A stretch of 64,000 nucleotides of DNA, taken from assembly GCF_000738005.1 (NCBI RefSeq), contig NZ_JHAL01000002.1, forward strand, positions 928,634-992,633. Direction: 5' to 3'. Below, in pieces: positions 1 through 8,618 of this stretch. Made by a program: the position numbers and the translations under genes. The first letter of the stretch is position 1. Each line of letters begins with the position of its first letter. The notes beneath the pieces were generated by a model. It worked only from the letters and a program-made list of their open reading frames with translations. It had not been told where the DNA came from and did not search any database. The DNA comes from Bifidobacterium crudilactis (lineage in GTDB: Bacteria > Actinomycetota > Actinomycetes > Actinomycetales > Bifidobacteriaceae).

Positions 1-199
1 CGACATCCGGCTTGAGTTCCTTGGTGAGGTCGACGGCTTCCTGACCGCTTGCAGCCTGCCCGACTACGTCATAACCCGCATCTTTCAGGGCTTCGACAAT
101 GTCCAGACGAATAAGGGCTTCGTCCTCGGCCACAACTACCGTGCGGCCTTCCGAAATTTCTTCAATCCCCGCGCTATCTGCAACCATAGCCATCCTCAT
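1..199 (-). CDS. pdtaR: ANTAR-type response regulator, PdtaR-like (5' part only)
   Basis: Only the first 66 codons are in the window; the rest lies beyond the left edge. They form the start of a receiver domain: the acidic pair of the phosphorylation pocket is in VVVAEDEALIRLDIVEAL, and the segment ending ELKPDV stops just before the expected phospho-Asp. The AEDEALIRLDI signature is typical of actinobacterial ANTAR regulators, which bind RNA and antiterminate transcription when phosphorylated by PdtaS-type kinases; a kinase of that type lies at 34186-35679. The ANTAR domain itself is not visible, so the assignment depends on the N-terminal motif and on that kinase. Three in-frame ATGs (199, 193, 187) are possible; GGGAAG seven to eight bases upstream favours 199. 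Confidence 0.75.
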   Translation of the reverse strand, partial: MRMAMVADSAGIEEISEGRTVVVAEDEALIRLDIVEALKDAGYDVVGQAASGQEAVDLTKELKPDV

Positions 200-270
200 T
201 TCGTAACTTCCCATCCGAGTTCAGCTTCCATGCTTCCTCGGGACGCATATTTCGGACAGATCTTGGACAG

Positions 271-344
271 TGCCCCTGGTGAGACTCGAACTCACACTGC
301 ACGGATTTTGAGGCCGTTTCCTCTACCAATTGGGATACAGGGGC
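271..344 (-). tRNA. tRNA-Leu(CAA) with a short variable arm
   Basis: The minus strand folds as a cloverleaf: acceptor GCCCCTG pairs with CAGGGGC, the T arm is GTGAG-TTCGAGT-CTCAC, and the anticodon loop is CTCAAAA giving anticodon CAA (Leu, codon UUG). The discriminator base is A and no CCA is encoded. The D stem is only three pairs (TCC/GGA) and the last anticodon-stem pair is C-U. The variable region is just five bases (GCAGT), whereas bacterial leucine tRNAs normally carry a long arm, as the second tRNA-Leu in this window does. The gene lies directly upstream of the ANTAR regulator on the same strand and is divergent from the Nudix gene. Confidence 0.85.
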
Positions 345-459
345 TTTTGGTACCTCATGGGAATTTACCACATTCTCCAGACTGCGCAAGCTGACCGGTA
401 TGTGGGAACTACAATACAAGTGTATAAACGCTAGTTCTGAGCAGGAAAAAGGAGACATC

Positions 460-1059
460 ATGGGAACTGTGACATACCGTCATTTCGATCCTTGGCGACC
501 ATCACCGGTTAGAGAGGAATCCCGCAGCCAAATCGTGGAAAGTCACTATTTCAATGTGGACCGCGTGGCCTTCGAATCCGCACAGGTAGGGCATTTCGAG
601 CGCTATATCCTTCATGAGAACAATGGCGACACCGTTGCCGTTCTGGCCATGACGAGGGACAACAAGATTCCCTTCGTCGAGCAGTATCGGATTCCGACAC
701 ACCGGTGGACCCTGGAGATTCCCGCAGGACACGCGATGAATCCCAGTGAGCGCCCCCTTGACATCGCCATACGCAAGCTTCGGCAGGAAGCCGGATACGA
801 GGCGGAGCACTACACGCAGTTCGGTCGCTTCATCAACACGCCCAGCTTCTCCACGCAGCACACGGCGATGTTCCTGGCAACCGGTCTGACCGCGACGGAC
901 CGAAGCTCGATAGGACCGGAGTCCCCGCGCTCGAACGTGCGGCTCTATGACGTCGAGGAAGCCTATCAGATGGTGCTGAACGGCGTGATAGTAGATGCCA
1001 AGTCGGTTATCGCGGTATTGCGTGCCCATTGCGGCCTGCAGGACGTTCAGCAGCAATAA
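460..1059 (+). CDS. Nudix-fold protein with degenerate catalytic box
   Basis: A 199-residue protein related to ADP-ribose/NDP-sugar pyrophosphatases. ATG at 460 is chosen over an upstream in-frame codon at 400 because AAAAAGGAGACATC precedes it. The central part GHAMNPSERPLDIAIRKLRQ followed by EAGY aligns with the Nudix box (GX5EX7REUXEEXGU), but the RE glutamate is Lys and the first Glu of EE is Gln, so two of the metal-binding glutamates are absent. The fold around it (VEQYRIPTHRWTLEIPAGH) is that of the ADPRase branch, where FVEQYR and EIPAG are typical. Hydrolase activity is therefore doubtful; it may bind nucleotides or regulate. It is transcribed away from the tRNA and converges on pyk. 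Confidence 0.8.
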   Translation: MGTVTYRHFDPWRPSPVREESRSQIVESHYFNVDRVAFESAQVGHFERYILHENNGDTVAVLAMTRDNKIPFVEQYRIPTHRWTLEIPAGHAMNPSERPLDIAIRKLRQEAGYEAEHYTQFGRFINTPSFSTQHTAMFLATGLTATDRSSIGPESPRSNVRLYDVEEAYQMVLNGVIVDAKSVIAVLRAHCGLQDVQQQ

Positions 1060-1079
1060 CCTCATCCGTCCGAAAAGAC

Positions 1080-1144
1080 AACTGCATCACCAGGACGGCT
1101 GTTTTTGTGATGGTTTCTCGAAAAGCCGTCCTGGTGATGCAGTT
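1080..1144. repeat. R1 palindromic repeat, copy a
   Basis: Perfect inverted repeat with 21-bp arms (1080-1100 and 1124-1144; left arm begins AACTGCATCACCAGGACGGC) and a 23-nt centre. It lies just after the Nudix stop codon and is one of seven related elements in the window. This copy carries the CATCACCAGGAC version of the arm in place of CACTAAAAGGAC. The conserved outer end is AACTGCA. Confidence 0.85.
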
Positions 1145-1161
1145 ATTCAGTGTGTTCTTGA

Positions 1162-1200
1162 CATGACCCCCATGCGACGGTGAGTCGCATGGGGGTCATG
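1162..1200. terminator. Hairpin between convergent genes
   Basis: A perfect 17-bp stem (CATGACCCCCATGCGAC with its complement) and a 5-nt loop sits between the convergent Nudix and pyk genes. There is no T-run on either side, so it is a strong hairpin that could end or protect both transcripts, but not a textbook intrinsic terminator. Confidence 0.5.
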
Positions 1201-1252
1201 CATTCAGTCACGTGACATGCATTCAGTCACGTGACATGCATATGCATGTCAC
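1197..1252. repeat. 19-bp tandem repeat ending in a 22-bp palindrome
   Basis: CATGCATTCAGTCACGTGA occurs twice head to tail (1197-1215 and 1216-1234), and a third partial copy turns into the spacer-less palindrome GTGACATGCAT/ATGCATGTCAC at 1231-1252, ending eight bases from the pyk stop codon. CACGTG and ATGCAT palindromes recur in each unit. Function unknown. Confidence 0.8.
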
Positions 1253-1260
1253 GGCTGCTA

Positions 1261-2703
1261 TCACTCGGCTGAACCGACGATGTGCACATAGATGGAGTCG
1301 GTACGTCCTGGCTCATGCTCGCCCTGGGCACTGCTGAGCAGAACGATTCTGTCTCCGTCGGAGACGGCACCGGCGTTCTTCAAGGTGTTGTCGGCGACTG
1401 CCATCAGCTCGTTGCGCGTCAGGTCATGGTAATCGGAATCCAGCAGGAAGGACTCGGTACCCCAGCTCAGCGCCAACCAGCGGTAGGTGTGAGCGTTGGT
1501 GGTCAGACCGTAGATCGGAGCAGCAGGACGTTCACGGGAGATGCGGTGAACGGTGTTGCCGGTCTGAGTGAAGGCGACGATTGCCTTGGCGTTGAGCTTC
1601 TCGGCGAGGTCCACGGCGGCGGACGACACTGCGCCCGCGTTGGACATATCGAGGTTCTTCAACTCAGGAATGCGGTCGAAACCGTGCTCCGTGGCATATC
1701 CCGAAATGCGGGACATGGTGCTCACGGTCTCGGTCGGGTAATCGCCTACAGCGGTTTCGTTGGAGGTCATGGTCGCGTCGGCGCCGTCAAGCACGGCGTT
1801 GGCGCAGTCGGAAGCCTCTGCACGGCTCGGGACCGGGGAATGCACCATGGAACCGAGAACCTCGGTCGCGACGATAACGGGCTTGGCATACTGACGAGCA
1901 AGCTCGATGCAGCGCTTGGTGACCAGAGGAACCTCTTCGAACGGCATCTCAACGGCCATATCGCCACGGGCGACCATGATGCCATCGAATGCCTTGACGA
2001 TCTCTTCCAGGTTCTCGACGGCCTGAGGCTTTTCGATCTTGGCGACGATCGGGATACGGCGTCCCTCTTCGTCCATGATCTCGTGTGCACGGTCGATGTC
2101 GGTCGCGAAACGCACGAAGGACATGGCGATGATGTCCGCACCGGTCTGGATTGCCCAGCGAAGATCGGCCTGATCCTTTTCGGTCAGTGCAGGAAGACTT
2201 ACCGCAACGCCAGGAAGGTTGATGCCCTTGTGAGACGAGACGGGTCCGGCGACGATGACCTTGGTATGGACGTTGTTGCCTTCGACATTGGTGACCTCAA
2301 GACGAACCTTGCCGTCATCGATGAGAATCGGGTCTCCGGGATGGCAATCCCCCGGCAGTCCCTTGAAGGTCGTCGACGTGATGTTCTCATCACCCTCGAC
2401 ATCGTCCGTGGTGATGGTGAATTCCTGGCCTGCCTTGAGGATGACCTTGTCTTCACCTTCGGCGTTCTTCTTGAACCAACCGCAACGAATCTTCGGTCCC
2501 TGCAAATCAACGAGGGCTGCAACGTTACGGCCCGTCGTTTTGCTGGCTTCGCGAAGGTTGCTGTACACCTTGAGATGATCTTCAGGAGTTCCGTGCGAGC
2601 GGTTGAGTCTCGCAACATCCATACCCGCTTCAACGAGCTTGGTAAGATTTTCCAACGATTCTGTGGCTGGTCCGATGGTGTCTACAATCTTGGCTTTGCG
2701 CAT
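1261..2703 (-). CDS. pyk: Pyruvate kinase
   Basis: 480 residues, the normal length. It converts phosphoenolpyruvate and ADP to pyruvate and ATP at the end of glycolysis and the bifid shunt. Visible signatures include the N-terminal KIVDTIGPAT, the substrate-binding DLQGPKIR, the active-site block IPIVAKIEKPQAVENL (catalytic Lys before the Glu), VARGDMAVEMPFEEVP for metal binding, and SNETAVGDYPTETV. The C-terminal allosteric domain ends at SIYVHIVGSAE. It is transcribed alone; TerC lies upstream on the same strand with a 161-base gap that should hold the promoter. A palindromic tandem repeat and a hairpin follow its stop. Confidence 0.97.
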   Translation of the reverse strand: MRKAKIVDTIGPATESLENLTKLVEAGMDVARLNRSHGTPEDHLKVYSNLREASKTTGRNVAALVDLQGPKIRCGWFKKNAEGEDKVILKAGQEFTITTDDVEGDENITSTTFKGLPGDCHPGDPILIDDGKVRLEVTNVEGNNVHTKVIVAGPVSSHKGINLPGVAVSLPALTEKDQADLRWAIQTGADIIAMSFVRFATDIDRAHEIMDEEGRRIPIVAKIEKPQAVENLEEIVKAFDGIMVARGDMAVEMPFEEVPLVTKRCIELARQYAKPVIVATEVLGSMVHSPVPSRAEASDCANAVLDGADATMTSNETAVGDYPTETVSTMSRISGYATEHGFDRIPELKNLDMSNAGAVSSAAVDLAEKLNAKAIVAFTQTGNTVHRISRERPAAPIYGLTTNAHTYRWLALSWGTESFLLDSDYHDLTRNELMAVADNTLKNAGAVSDGDRIVLLSSAQGEHEPGRTDSIYVHIVGSAE

Positions 2704-2864
2704 GAATGCCTGCCTATTTCCTTTTTTGATGGTTGGGAGTCAGTTGACGACCCCTATCTTCCTCTACCGAGTCTACTAGCTGTCGACGACGGCACACTGC
2801 CTGAACGAGCAAATAATGTGAGCGTTCACATATTCGCCGAAGCCTTGAATGGCAAGCATCTGGA

Positions 2865-3860
2865 CTACTTTGCCATATGTTCATCCGCACGTTCCAGTTG
2901 CTTCATCTTGAATACGCTGGCGATTGATGCCGCCCCGATGGAGAACACGATGACCACCAGGGAAAGCCAGGTCGGTATTTCGGGAACCGCGAGTATCGGC
3001 CTGCCTCCGTTGATGAAGGGCAGCGAGTTGCCATGCAGGGCCTCGAGAATGAGTTTGACGCCGATGAAGGCAAGCACCACCGAAAGACCGATGGGCAGAT
3101 ACACCAGTTTGTCCAACAGTGCGCCAAGCAGGAAATAGAGCTGCTGCAGACCAAGCAGCGCGAAGATATTCGCCGTGAAGACGATGAAGGGGTCCTTGGT
3201 GAGACCGAATATCGCAGGGATCGAATCGAAGGCGAACATCACATCCGTGGTGCCGATGGCGAGGAACACGATCAGCATGGGAGTGAAGTACTTCACGCCG
3301 TTGATGGTGGTTCGCAGATGCTTGCCGTCGTATTGATCCGAAACCTTCATGACCTTGCGCAGGACGCGTATTACGCCGTTCTCGTGGTATTCCTCTTCCT
3401 CGTCACCTCCAGAAATCAACTTGAATGCGGTAAACAGCAGGAACGCGCCGAAGAGGAAGAACACCCAGGTGAACCTCTCGATAAGCGCCGACCCCGCAAG
3501 AATGAACAGTCCCCTGAGCAGCAGCGCGATGGTGATGCCCACGCTGAGCACGAATTTCTGGTATTTCTTAGGCACCGCAAAATTCGACATGATGATGACG
3601 AACACGAAGAGATTGTCGACGCTGAGGGAATACTCGGTCAACCAACCGGAATAGAACTCGACGGCTGGACGCGGGCCGGCGACCCACCAGAGCAATCCTC
3701 CGAAAATCAGTGCCATCACCACGAAGAAGACGATATGCTGCACGCACTCCTTCGTGGAGGGCACATGCGGCCTGCGTCCGAGAACGAACAAGTCGACGAC
3801 GAAGAAAGCCGCGAGGACGACAAAGGTGCAAATCATAAACGCCAGAGGGGTTTCAGCCAT
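2865..3860 (-). CDS. TerC/Alx-family integral membrane protein
   Basis: 331 residues with about eight to nine hydrophobic segments. The TerC family signature is clear: SGWLTEYSLSVDNLFVFVII near residue 75-95 and FAIGTTDVMFAFDSIPAIFG near 205-225, both with membrane-embedded acidic residues (EYSLSVDN, TDVMFAFDS). Members are linked to metal-ion (Mn2+) export, tellurite resistance or insertion of exported proteins; the substrate cannot be read from sequence. An acidic cytoplasmic stretch GGDEEEEYHENG follows segment 5. It lies upstream of pyk and downstream of uvrB on the same strand, with a 77-base gap to uvrB that contains an imperfect hairpin (3902-3927). Confidence 0.9.
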   Translation of the reverse strand: MAETPLAFMICTFVVLAAFFVVDLFVLGRRPHVPSTKECVQHIVFFVVMALIFGGLLWWVAGPRPAVEFYSGWLTEYSLSVDNLFVFVIIMSNFAVPKKYQKFVLSVGITIALLLRGLFILAGSALIERFTWVFFLFGAFLLFTAFKLISGGDEEEEYHENGVIRVLRKVMKVSDQYDGKHLRTTINGVKYFTPMLIVFLAIGTTDVMFAFDSIPAIFGLTKDPFIVFTANIFALLGLQQLYFLLGALLDKLVYLPIGLSVVLAFIGVKLILEALHGNSLPFINGGRPILAVPEIPTWLSLVVIVFSIGAASIASVFKMKQLERADEHMAK

Positions 3861-3937
3861 AATCCACCACTATACGTGACCACAATGACCACGATATCTC
3901 GTCTGATGATGACGATGTCGTCAGACACCGGCGATGT

Positions 3938-6049
3938 TCAGGACTGGGTGTTGAGCATCTGCCGCAGTTCCTTCTTGAGATCGCGAATCTCGTCGCGCAG
4001 CCGCCCCGCGAGTTCGAATTGAAGCTGTTCTGCAGCCGTATGCATCTGCTCGCTCAGTTGACGTATCAGATCGGACAGATCCTGAGCCGGCAAGCCTGCC
4101 TGCAGAATCTCCTGATGGCGTTTCTGCGCCTCGTCCTTATCCATCGACGGAATGCCCAGATGCGAATTCCCGGCCTTGTTGGCGTTGCGGTATCCGCCTT
4201 CGAGCAAGGTCTTCGTATCCACATCCTCGCTGGCGAGCATATCGCTGACATCGCTGATCTTCTTGATGAGTGGCTGAGGATCGATGCCGTGTTCGGTGTT
4301 GTATGCGATCTGCCGCTCACGACGACGGTTCGTCTCATCGATGGCCTTCGTCATGGCATCCGTACGCTTGTCGGCGTACATCAGCACCGTGCCCGAAACA
4401 TTTCGGGCGGCACGTCCCACGGTCTGAATCAACGAACGATACGATCGGAGGAAGCCTTCCTTGTCGGCATCCAGAATGGCCACCAGAGAGACTTCCGGCA
4501 AATCCAGACCTTCACGCAGAAGATTGATGCCTACGATGACGTCTATGCTTCCCTGTCTCAATTCGCGCAGCAGTTCCACTCGTCGCAGCGTATCGACATC
4601 GGAATGCAGATATTCGACCTTGATTCCGCGTTCAAGAAGGTAATCGGTAAGATCTTCGGCCATCTTCTTGGTCAGGGTGGTGACCAGCACACGTTCGTGT
4701 TTCGCAATGCGGTCCTTGATCTCCGCCAGCAGATCATCGACCTGACCTTTGGTGGGACGCACCTCGATGCGTGGGTCGACCAGCCCTGTCGGACGGATGA
4801 TCTGTTCGACCACACCGTCGGACAATCCCATCTCATAGTCTCCCGGTGTCGCCGACAAATAGACGGTCTGACCGACGCGGTCCAGGAACTCAGGCCACTT
4901 CAAAGGGCGATTGTCCATTGCGCTGGGAAGACGGAAGCCGTGCTCGACCAGAGTCCTTTTCCTGCTCGCGTCGCCTTCGAACATCGCGCCTATCTGAGGG
5001 ACGGTGACATGCGATTCGTCTATGACCAGCAGAAAATCATCGGGGAAGAAATCGAGAAGGGTGTGCGGCGGAGTGCCCGGCGCACGGTCGTCGAAATGCC
5101 GAGAATAATTCTCCACCCCGGAGCATACGCCTATCTGCGTCAGCATCTCCAGGTCATACGTGGTACGCATCGTCAGACGTTGGGCTTCGAGTTCCTTGCC
5201 CTGTTTGCGAAGCTCGGCGACGCGCTCGTCGAGTTCGCTTTTGATGGTTTTCAACGCTCGTTCCATACGGTCGGGTCCAGCCACATAATGCGTGGCCGGG
5301 AATATATGCACTTCGGATTCATGACCGATCTCGTCGCCCGTCAGGGGATGCAGAGTCGAGATGCGCTCCACCTCATCGCCGAAGAATTCGATGCGAATCG
5401 CCAGTTCCTCATACACGGGAATGATCTCCACCGTGTCTCCGCGCACTCGGAAGGTGCCTCGGGTGAAAGCTATGTCATTGCGTTTGTACTGCATCTGGAC
5501 GAAGGTCCGCAACAGGTCGTCACGGTTGAGCTCCTGCCCCTCTTTGAGGAACAGCATCCTTCCCGCATACTCCTCCGGCGTGCCCAGGCCGTATATGCAG
5601 GACACCGTGGCCACCACCACGCAGTCACGTCGTGTCAGCAGATTTGCCGTCGCGGCATGACGCAGGCGTTCCACATCATCATTGATGTTGGAATCCTTTT
5701 CGATGTAGGTATCGGTCTGAGGTATGTACGCCTCGGGCTGGTAGTAGTCGTAGTACGACACGAAGTAACTGACCGCATTGTCGGGCATCAGTTCTCGGAA
5801 TTCGGCGCACAACTGCGCGGCCAGTGTTTTGTTCGGCTCGATAATCAGCGTCGGCCGTTGGAGTTTTTCGATCATCCAGGCGGTGGTCGCGGTCTTGCCG
5901 GTACCGGTGGCGCCCATCAGCACCACATCGTTCTCACCGTTCTCGATGCGTTCGGTGAGCTGCTCGATGGCCGCAGGCTGGTCACCTGAAGGCTGATATG
6001 GGGACTTCACCACAAAGGGCTTGTTGCTTCGTTGAATCTCGAATCCCAT
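3938..6049 (-). CDS. uvrB: Excinuclease ABC subunit B
   Basis: 703 residues, full length. UvrB is the damage-verifying helicase-like subunit of nucleotide excision repair. Seen in order: Walker A GATGTGKT at 46-53, the beta-hairpin [13 protein letters not shown] at about 98-110, DESH (motif II) near 347, [13 protein letters not shown] and TVGRAARN (motifs V-VI), and a C-terminal UVR coiled coil ([20 protein letters not shown]) that contacts UvrA/UvrC. GGAAGG eight bases before ATG supports the start. CoaE ends only 21 bases upstream on the same strand, suggesting rpsA/coaE/uvrB linkage. No LexA box was spotted in the short spacer. Confidence 0.98.
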   Translation of the reverse strand: MGFEIQRSNKPFVVKSPYQPSGDQPAAIEQLTERIENGENDVVLMGATGTGKTATTAWMIEKLQRPTLIIEPNKTLAAQLCAEFRELMPDNAVSYFVSYYDYYQPEAYIPQTDTYIEKDSNINDDVERLRHAATANLLTRRDCVVVATVSCIYGLGTPEEYAGRMLFLKEGQELNRDDLLRTFVQMQYKRNDIAFTRGTFRVRGDTVEIIPVYEELAIRIEFFGDEVERISTLHPLTGDEIGHESEVHIFPATHYVAGPDRMERALKTIKSELDERVAELRKQGKELEAQRLTMRTTYDLEMLTQIGVCSGVENYSRHFDDRAPGTPPHTLLDFFPDDFLLVIDESHVTVPQIGAMFEGDASRKRTLVEHGFRLPSAMDNRPLKWPEFLDRVGQTVYLSATPGDYEMGLSDGVVEQIIRPTGLVDPRIEVRPTKGQVDDLLAEIKDRIAKHERVLVTTLTKKMAEDLTDYLLERGIKVEYLHSDVDTLRRVELLRELRQGSIDVIVGINLLREGLDLPEVSLVAILDADKEGFLRSYRSLIQTVGRAARNVSGTVLMYADKRTDAMTKAIDETNRRRERQIAYNTEHGIDPQPLIKKISDVSDMLASEDVDTKTLLEGGYRNANKAGNSHLGIPSMDKDEAQKRHQEILQAGLPAQDLSDLIRQLSEQMHTAAEQLQFELAGRLRDEIRDLKKELRQMLNTQS

Positions 6050-6070
6050 ATCTCATACCTTCCCACTGCC

Positions 6071-6724
6071 TTAGTCGGCTACGCCCTGCTTGGCACGCTC
6101 GGCGTCCTCAGCCATCAACCGCTTGTATATCCTACCAACATAGTCGAACATCTGTTCTAGTCCCTGAGAGGAATCTATGATGATGTCCGCGACTTGCTCC
6201 CTGTCGAAACTGGAGGACTGGCTGCGGACTCGATTCTCCGCCTCTCTCTGCGACATGTGGCGGCTGTTGAGCATTCTGGACACACGTTCATCCACGGGCG
6301 CCTCGACACTGATCACATGCTCGAAGGAAAACGGAATGCTCTGCGACACCTCGGCGAACAGAGGAATCTCGTGCACAATGATGCAGGGCTCGCCATCATG
6401 GCCGAGCTTACGGCGCAGGATCGCCTCCTTCTTTGCAGCCTCCTCATACACCATCGGATGAATGATGCTTTCGAGTCTGCGTCGTTCCGCATCCCGCCCA
6501 GGGGCGAACACCGTCGAGGCCATCCATGAACGGTTAAGCTCACCCTCGGCATTCAGGGACTTGGGACCGAATGCGACAACGATATGCTGCAAAGCCGGGG
6601 AGCCCGGCCGAACCACCTGACGCGAGAGCATATCGTAATCTACGATTCCGGCACCCAATTCCTCAAGTCGGCTCGATACCGTGCTTTTCCCCGCCGCGAT
6701 TCCACCAGTCAAAGCGATGCGCAT
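6071..6724 (-). CDS. coaE: Dephospho-CoA kinase
   Basis: 217 residues. It phosphorylates dephospho-CoA in the last step of CoA synthesis. P-loop GGIAAGKS is at residues 7-14 (MRIALTGGIAAGKSTVSS), followed by DYDMLSRQVVRPGSPA for substrate binding and the lid region VDERVSRMLNSRHMSQREAE. An upstream in-frame ATG at 6811 exists, but the family starts right at MRIALTGG and AAGGGA precedes this ATG. The C-terminal extension after DSSQGLEQMFDYVGRIYK is short. It lies between rpsA and uvrB on one strand, with 279 bases to rpsA and 21 to uvrB. Confidence 0.96.
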   Translation of the reverse strand: MRIALTGGIAAGKSTVSSRLEELGAGIVDYDMLSRQVVRPGSPALQHIVVAFGPKSLNAEGELNRSWMASTVFAPGRDAERRRLESIIHPMVYEEAAKKEAILRRKLGHDGEPCIIVHEIPLFAEVSQSIPFSFEHVISVEAPVDERVSRMLNSRHMSQREAENRVRSQSSSFDREQVADIIIDSSQGLEQMFDYVGRIYKRLMAEDAERAKQGVAD

Positions 6725-6944
6725 CGATATTCCCTTCGTTTCGGATTGTCCACTGGTCGTCTGGATACAGTCTTGCGCGGCTATGCCGGACTTCTTTCCT
6801 GACATCTTCATACCCGTCTGCAGATGAGCGCATTCCCACCCTCGCTGACGGCATCGGAGCTGTGGTCAACTACCAAACACTACATGGCGTTCTGCGCGCA
6901 TCGTCGTGCGTCCTCATGTGCGTCGCATACCCGCCACAAACACG

Positions 6945-6970
6945 AGGAGCCCGGCCGAAACCGAGCTTCT
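6945..6970 (-). terminator. Possible terminator after rpsA
   Basis: On the minus strand, AGAAGCTCGG-TTTCGG-CCGGGCTCCT forms a ten-position stem with one wobble and one mismatch, 34 bases after the rpsA stop. The following CGTGTTTGTGG is only weakly T-rich. Confidence 0.4.
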
Positions 6971-7003
6971 CATGTGACTGGTGGCTGTAATTAGCGGAAG
7001 TGA

Positions 7004-8488
7004 TCAGTTCTTTTCGCTCAGCAGCTGCTCACGCAGTGCTGCAAGCTGATCGTCAGCGGCAAGGGTGCCCTCATTGCTGTTTTCGGAAGAATAGGTTGAG
7101 CTTTCCTCAGCCTTCTTCTCCTTGGCAGCGGACTCTTGCCCGTCTTCGGCCGCGGAGTTCGCTGCGTTCTCGATCTCCTTGGCGACGAAGGCCTTGTGCT
7201 CTTCCCAAAGGTCGTGAGCAGCCGCATACTGGGCTTCCCACTCTTCGCGCTGCTTCTCGTATCCGGCGATCCATTCGTTGGTCTCTGGATCGAAACCTTC
7301 CGGATACTTGTAGTTGCCGCTCTCGTCGTACTCTGCCGGCATGCCGTAGAGTGCCGGATCGAAATCTTCGGAAGAAGGATCGACCGAATCATTGGCCTGC
7401 TTGAGAGACAGTGAGATACGACGACGATCGAGATCGACATCGATGACCTTGACGAAGACCTCTTCGTTCGGCTTGACGACGGTCTCGGGGTTCTCGACGT
7501 GGCGGTTGGCCAGCTCGGAGATGTGCACCAGACCTTCGATGCCGTCTTCGACGGAAATGAACACACCGAACTGCACGATCTTGGTGACCTTGCCCTTGAC
7601 GATCTGTCCGGGAACGTGGGTGCGAGCGAAACGCTGCCACGGATCTTCCTGTGTGGCCTTGAGGCTCAGGGAGATACGTTCGCGATCCATATCGACATCG
7701 AGCACCTCGACGGTGACCTTGTCCCCAACCTTGACAACCTCGCTCGGATGATCGATGTGCTTCCAGGAAAGCTCGGAAACGTGGATCAGGCCGTCAACGC
7801 CGCCGAGATCGACGAATGCGCCGAAGTTGACGATGGAGCTGACCACACCTTCACGAATCTGGCCCTTCTTGAGCTGCGAGAGGAAGGTCTCGCGCACTTC
7901 GGACTGCGTCTCTTCGAGGTACTGACGACGTGAGAGAACCACGTTGTTGCGGTTCTTGTCCAGCTCGAGGATCTTGGCCTTGATCTTCTGCCCGATGTAT
8001 GGGCTCAGATCGCGGACGCGACGCATTTCAACAAGCGATGCAGGCAGGAATCCACGCAGACCGATGTCCACGATGAGTCCACCCTTGACCGCTTCGATGA
8101 CGGTACCCTCAACAACGCCGTCGGCGTCCTTGATCTTCTCGATGTCTCCCCATGCACGCTCGTACTGAGCACGCTTCTTGGAGAGGATGAGACGGCCTTC
8201 CTTGTCTTCCTTGGTGACGACAAGTGCCTCGATGGAGTCGCCGACCTGCACCACTTCGTCAGGATCGACGTCTTTCTTGATGGAAAGCTCGCGGGAGGGG
8301 ATGACACCCTCGGTCTTGTAGCCGATGTCGAGCAGCACTTCGTCATGATCGACCTTGACTACCGTGCCCTCAACCAAATCGCCATCATCGAAGTTCTTGA
8401 TGGTGGAATCGACTGCCTTGATGAAGTCCTCCTCGGTGCCGATATCGTTAATCGCTACCTTCTGGGCTTCTGTGTTATTCTCTGCCAT
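7004..8488 (-). CDS. rpsA: 30S ribosomal protein S1
   Basis: 494 residues. Four S1 RNA-binding repeats are visible, at about residues 36-105, 122-190, 206-277 and 291-362 (examples [15 protein letters not shown] and [13 protein letters not shown]), followed by an acidic, Ala/Glu-rich C-terminal tail, the actinobacterial arrangement rather than the six-repeat E. coli form. S1 brings mRNAs to the 30S subunit. ATG at 8488 ([11 protein letters not shown]) is preferred to one at 8551, which would add residues outside the family. Neither start has a recognisable Shine-Dalgarno; the leader is AT-rich (AAAACAATCAATTA before ATG), as expected of a self-regulated S1 message. Confidence 0.96.
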   Translation of the reverse strand: MAENNTEAQKVAINDIGTEEDFIKAVDSTIKNFDDGDLVEGTVVKVDHDEVLLDIGYKTEGVIPSRELSIKKDVDPDEVVQVGDSIEALVVTKEDKEGRLILSKKRAQYERAWGDIEKIKDADGVVEGTVIEAVKGGLIVDIGLRGFLPASLVEMRRVRDLSPYIGQKIKAKILELDKNRNNVVLSRRQYLEETQSEVRETFLSQLKKGQIREGVVSSIVNFGAFVDLGGVDGLIHVSELSWKHIDHPSEVVKVGDKVTVEVLDVDMDRERISLSLKATQEDPWQRFARTHVPGQIVKGKVTKIVQFGVFISVEDGIEGLVHISELANRHVENPETVVKPNEEVFVKVIDVDLDRRRISLSLKQANDSVDPSSEDFDPALYGMPAEYDESGNYKYPEGFDPETNEWIAGYEKQREEWEAQYAAAHDLWEEHKAFVAKEIENAANSAAEDGQESAAKEKKAEESSTYSSENSNEGTLAADDQLAALREQLLSEKN

Positions 8489-8618
8489 TAATTGATTGTT
8501 TTCTGTAGATTGTGTTGGATAAAATCTGTATTCAGTTATGTTGATGTTCATCTTAAGTTATGGGAATCTGCCTTTTCGACACATTCAGTGTCAATACTAG
8601 GCGAAAACACGCCGATTG

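Noticed and set aside
174..461. 95-codon frame across tRNA-Leu
   Set aside because: It reads through a clear tRNA and the start of the ANTAR regulator in the wrong frame.
1282..3138. 618-codon plus-strand open frame opposite pyk and TerC
   Set aside because: Mirror of two well-identified genes; no ribosome site or family motif. High-GC codon bias leaves the opposite strand open.
4019..5989. 656-codon open frame opposite uvrB
   Set aside because: Antisense shadow; its peptide has no recognisable domain.
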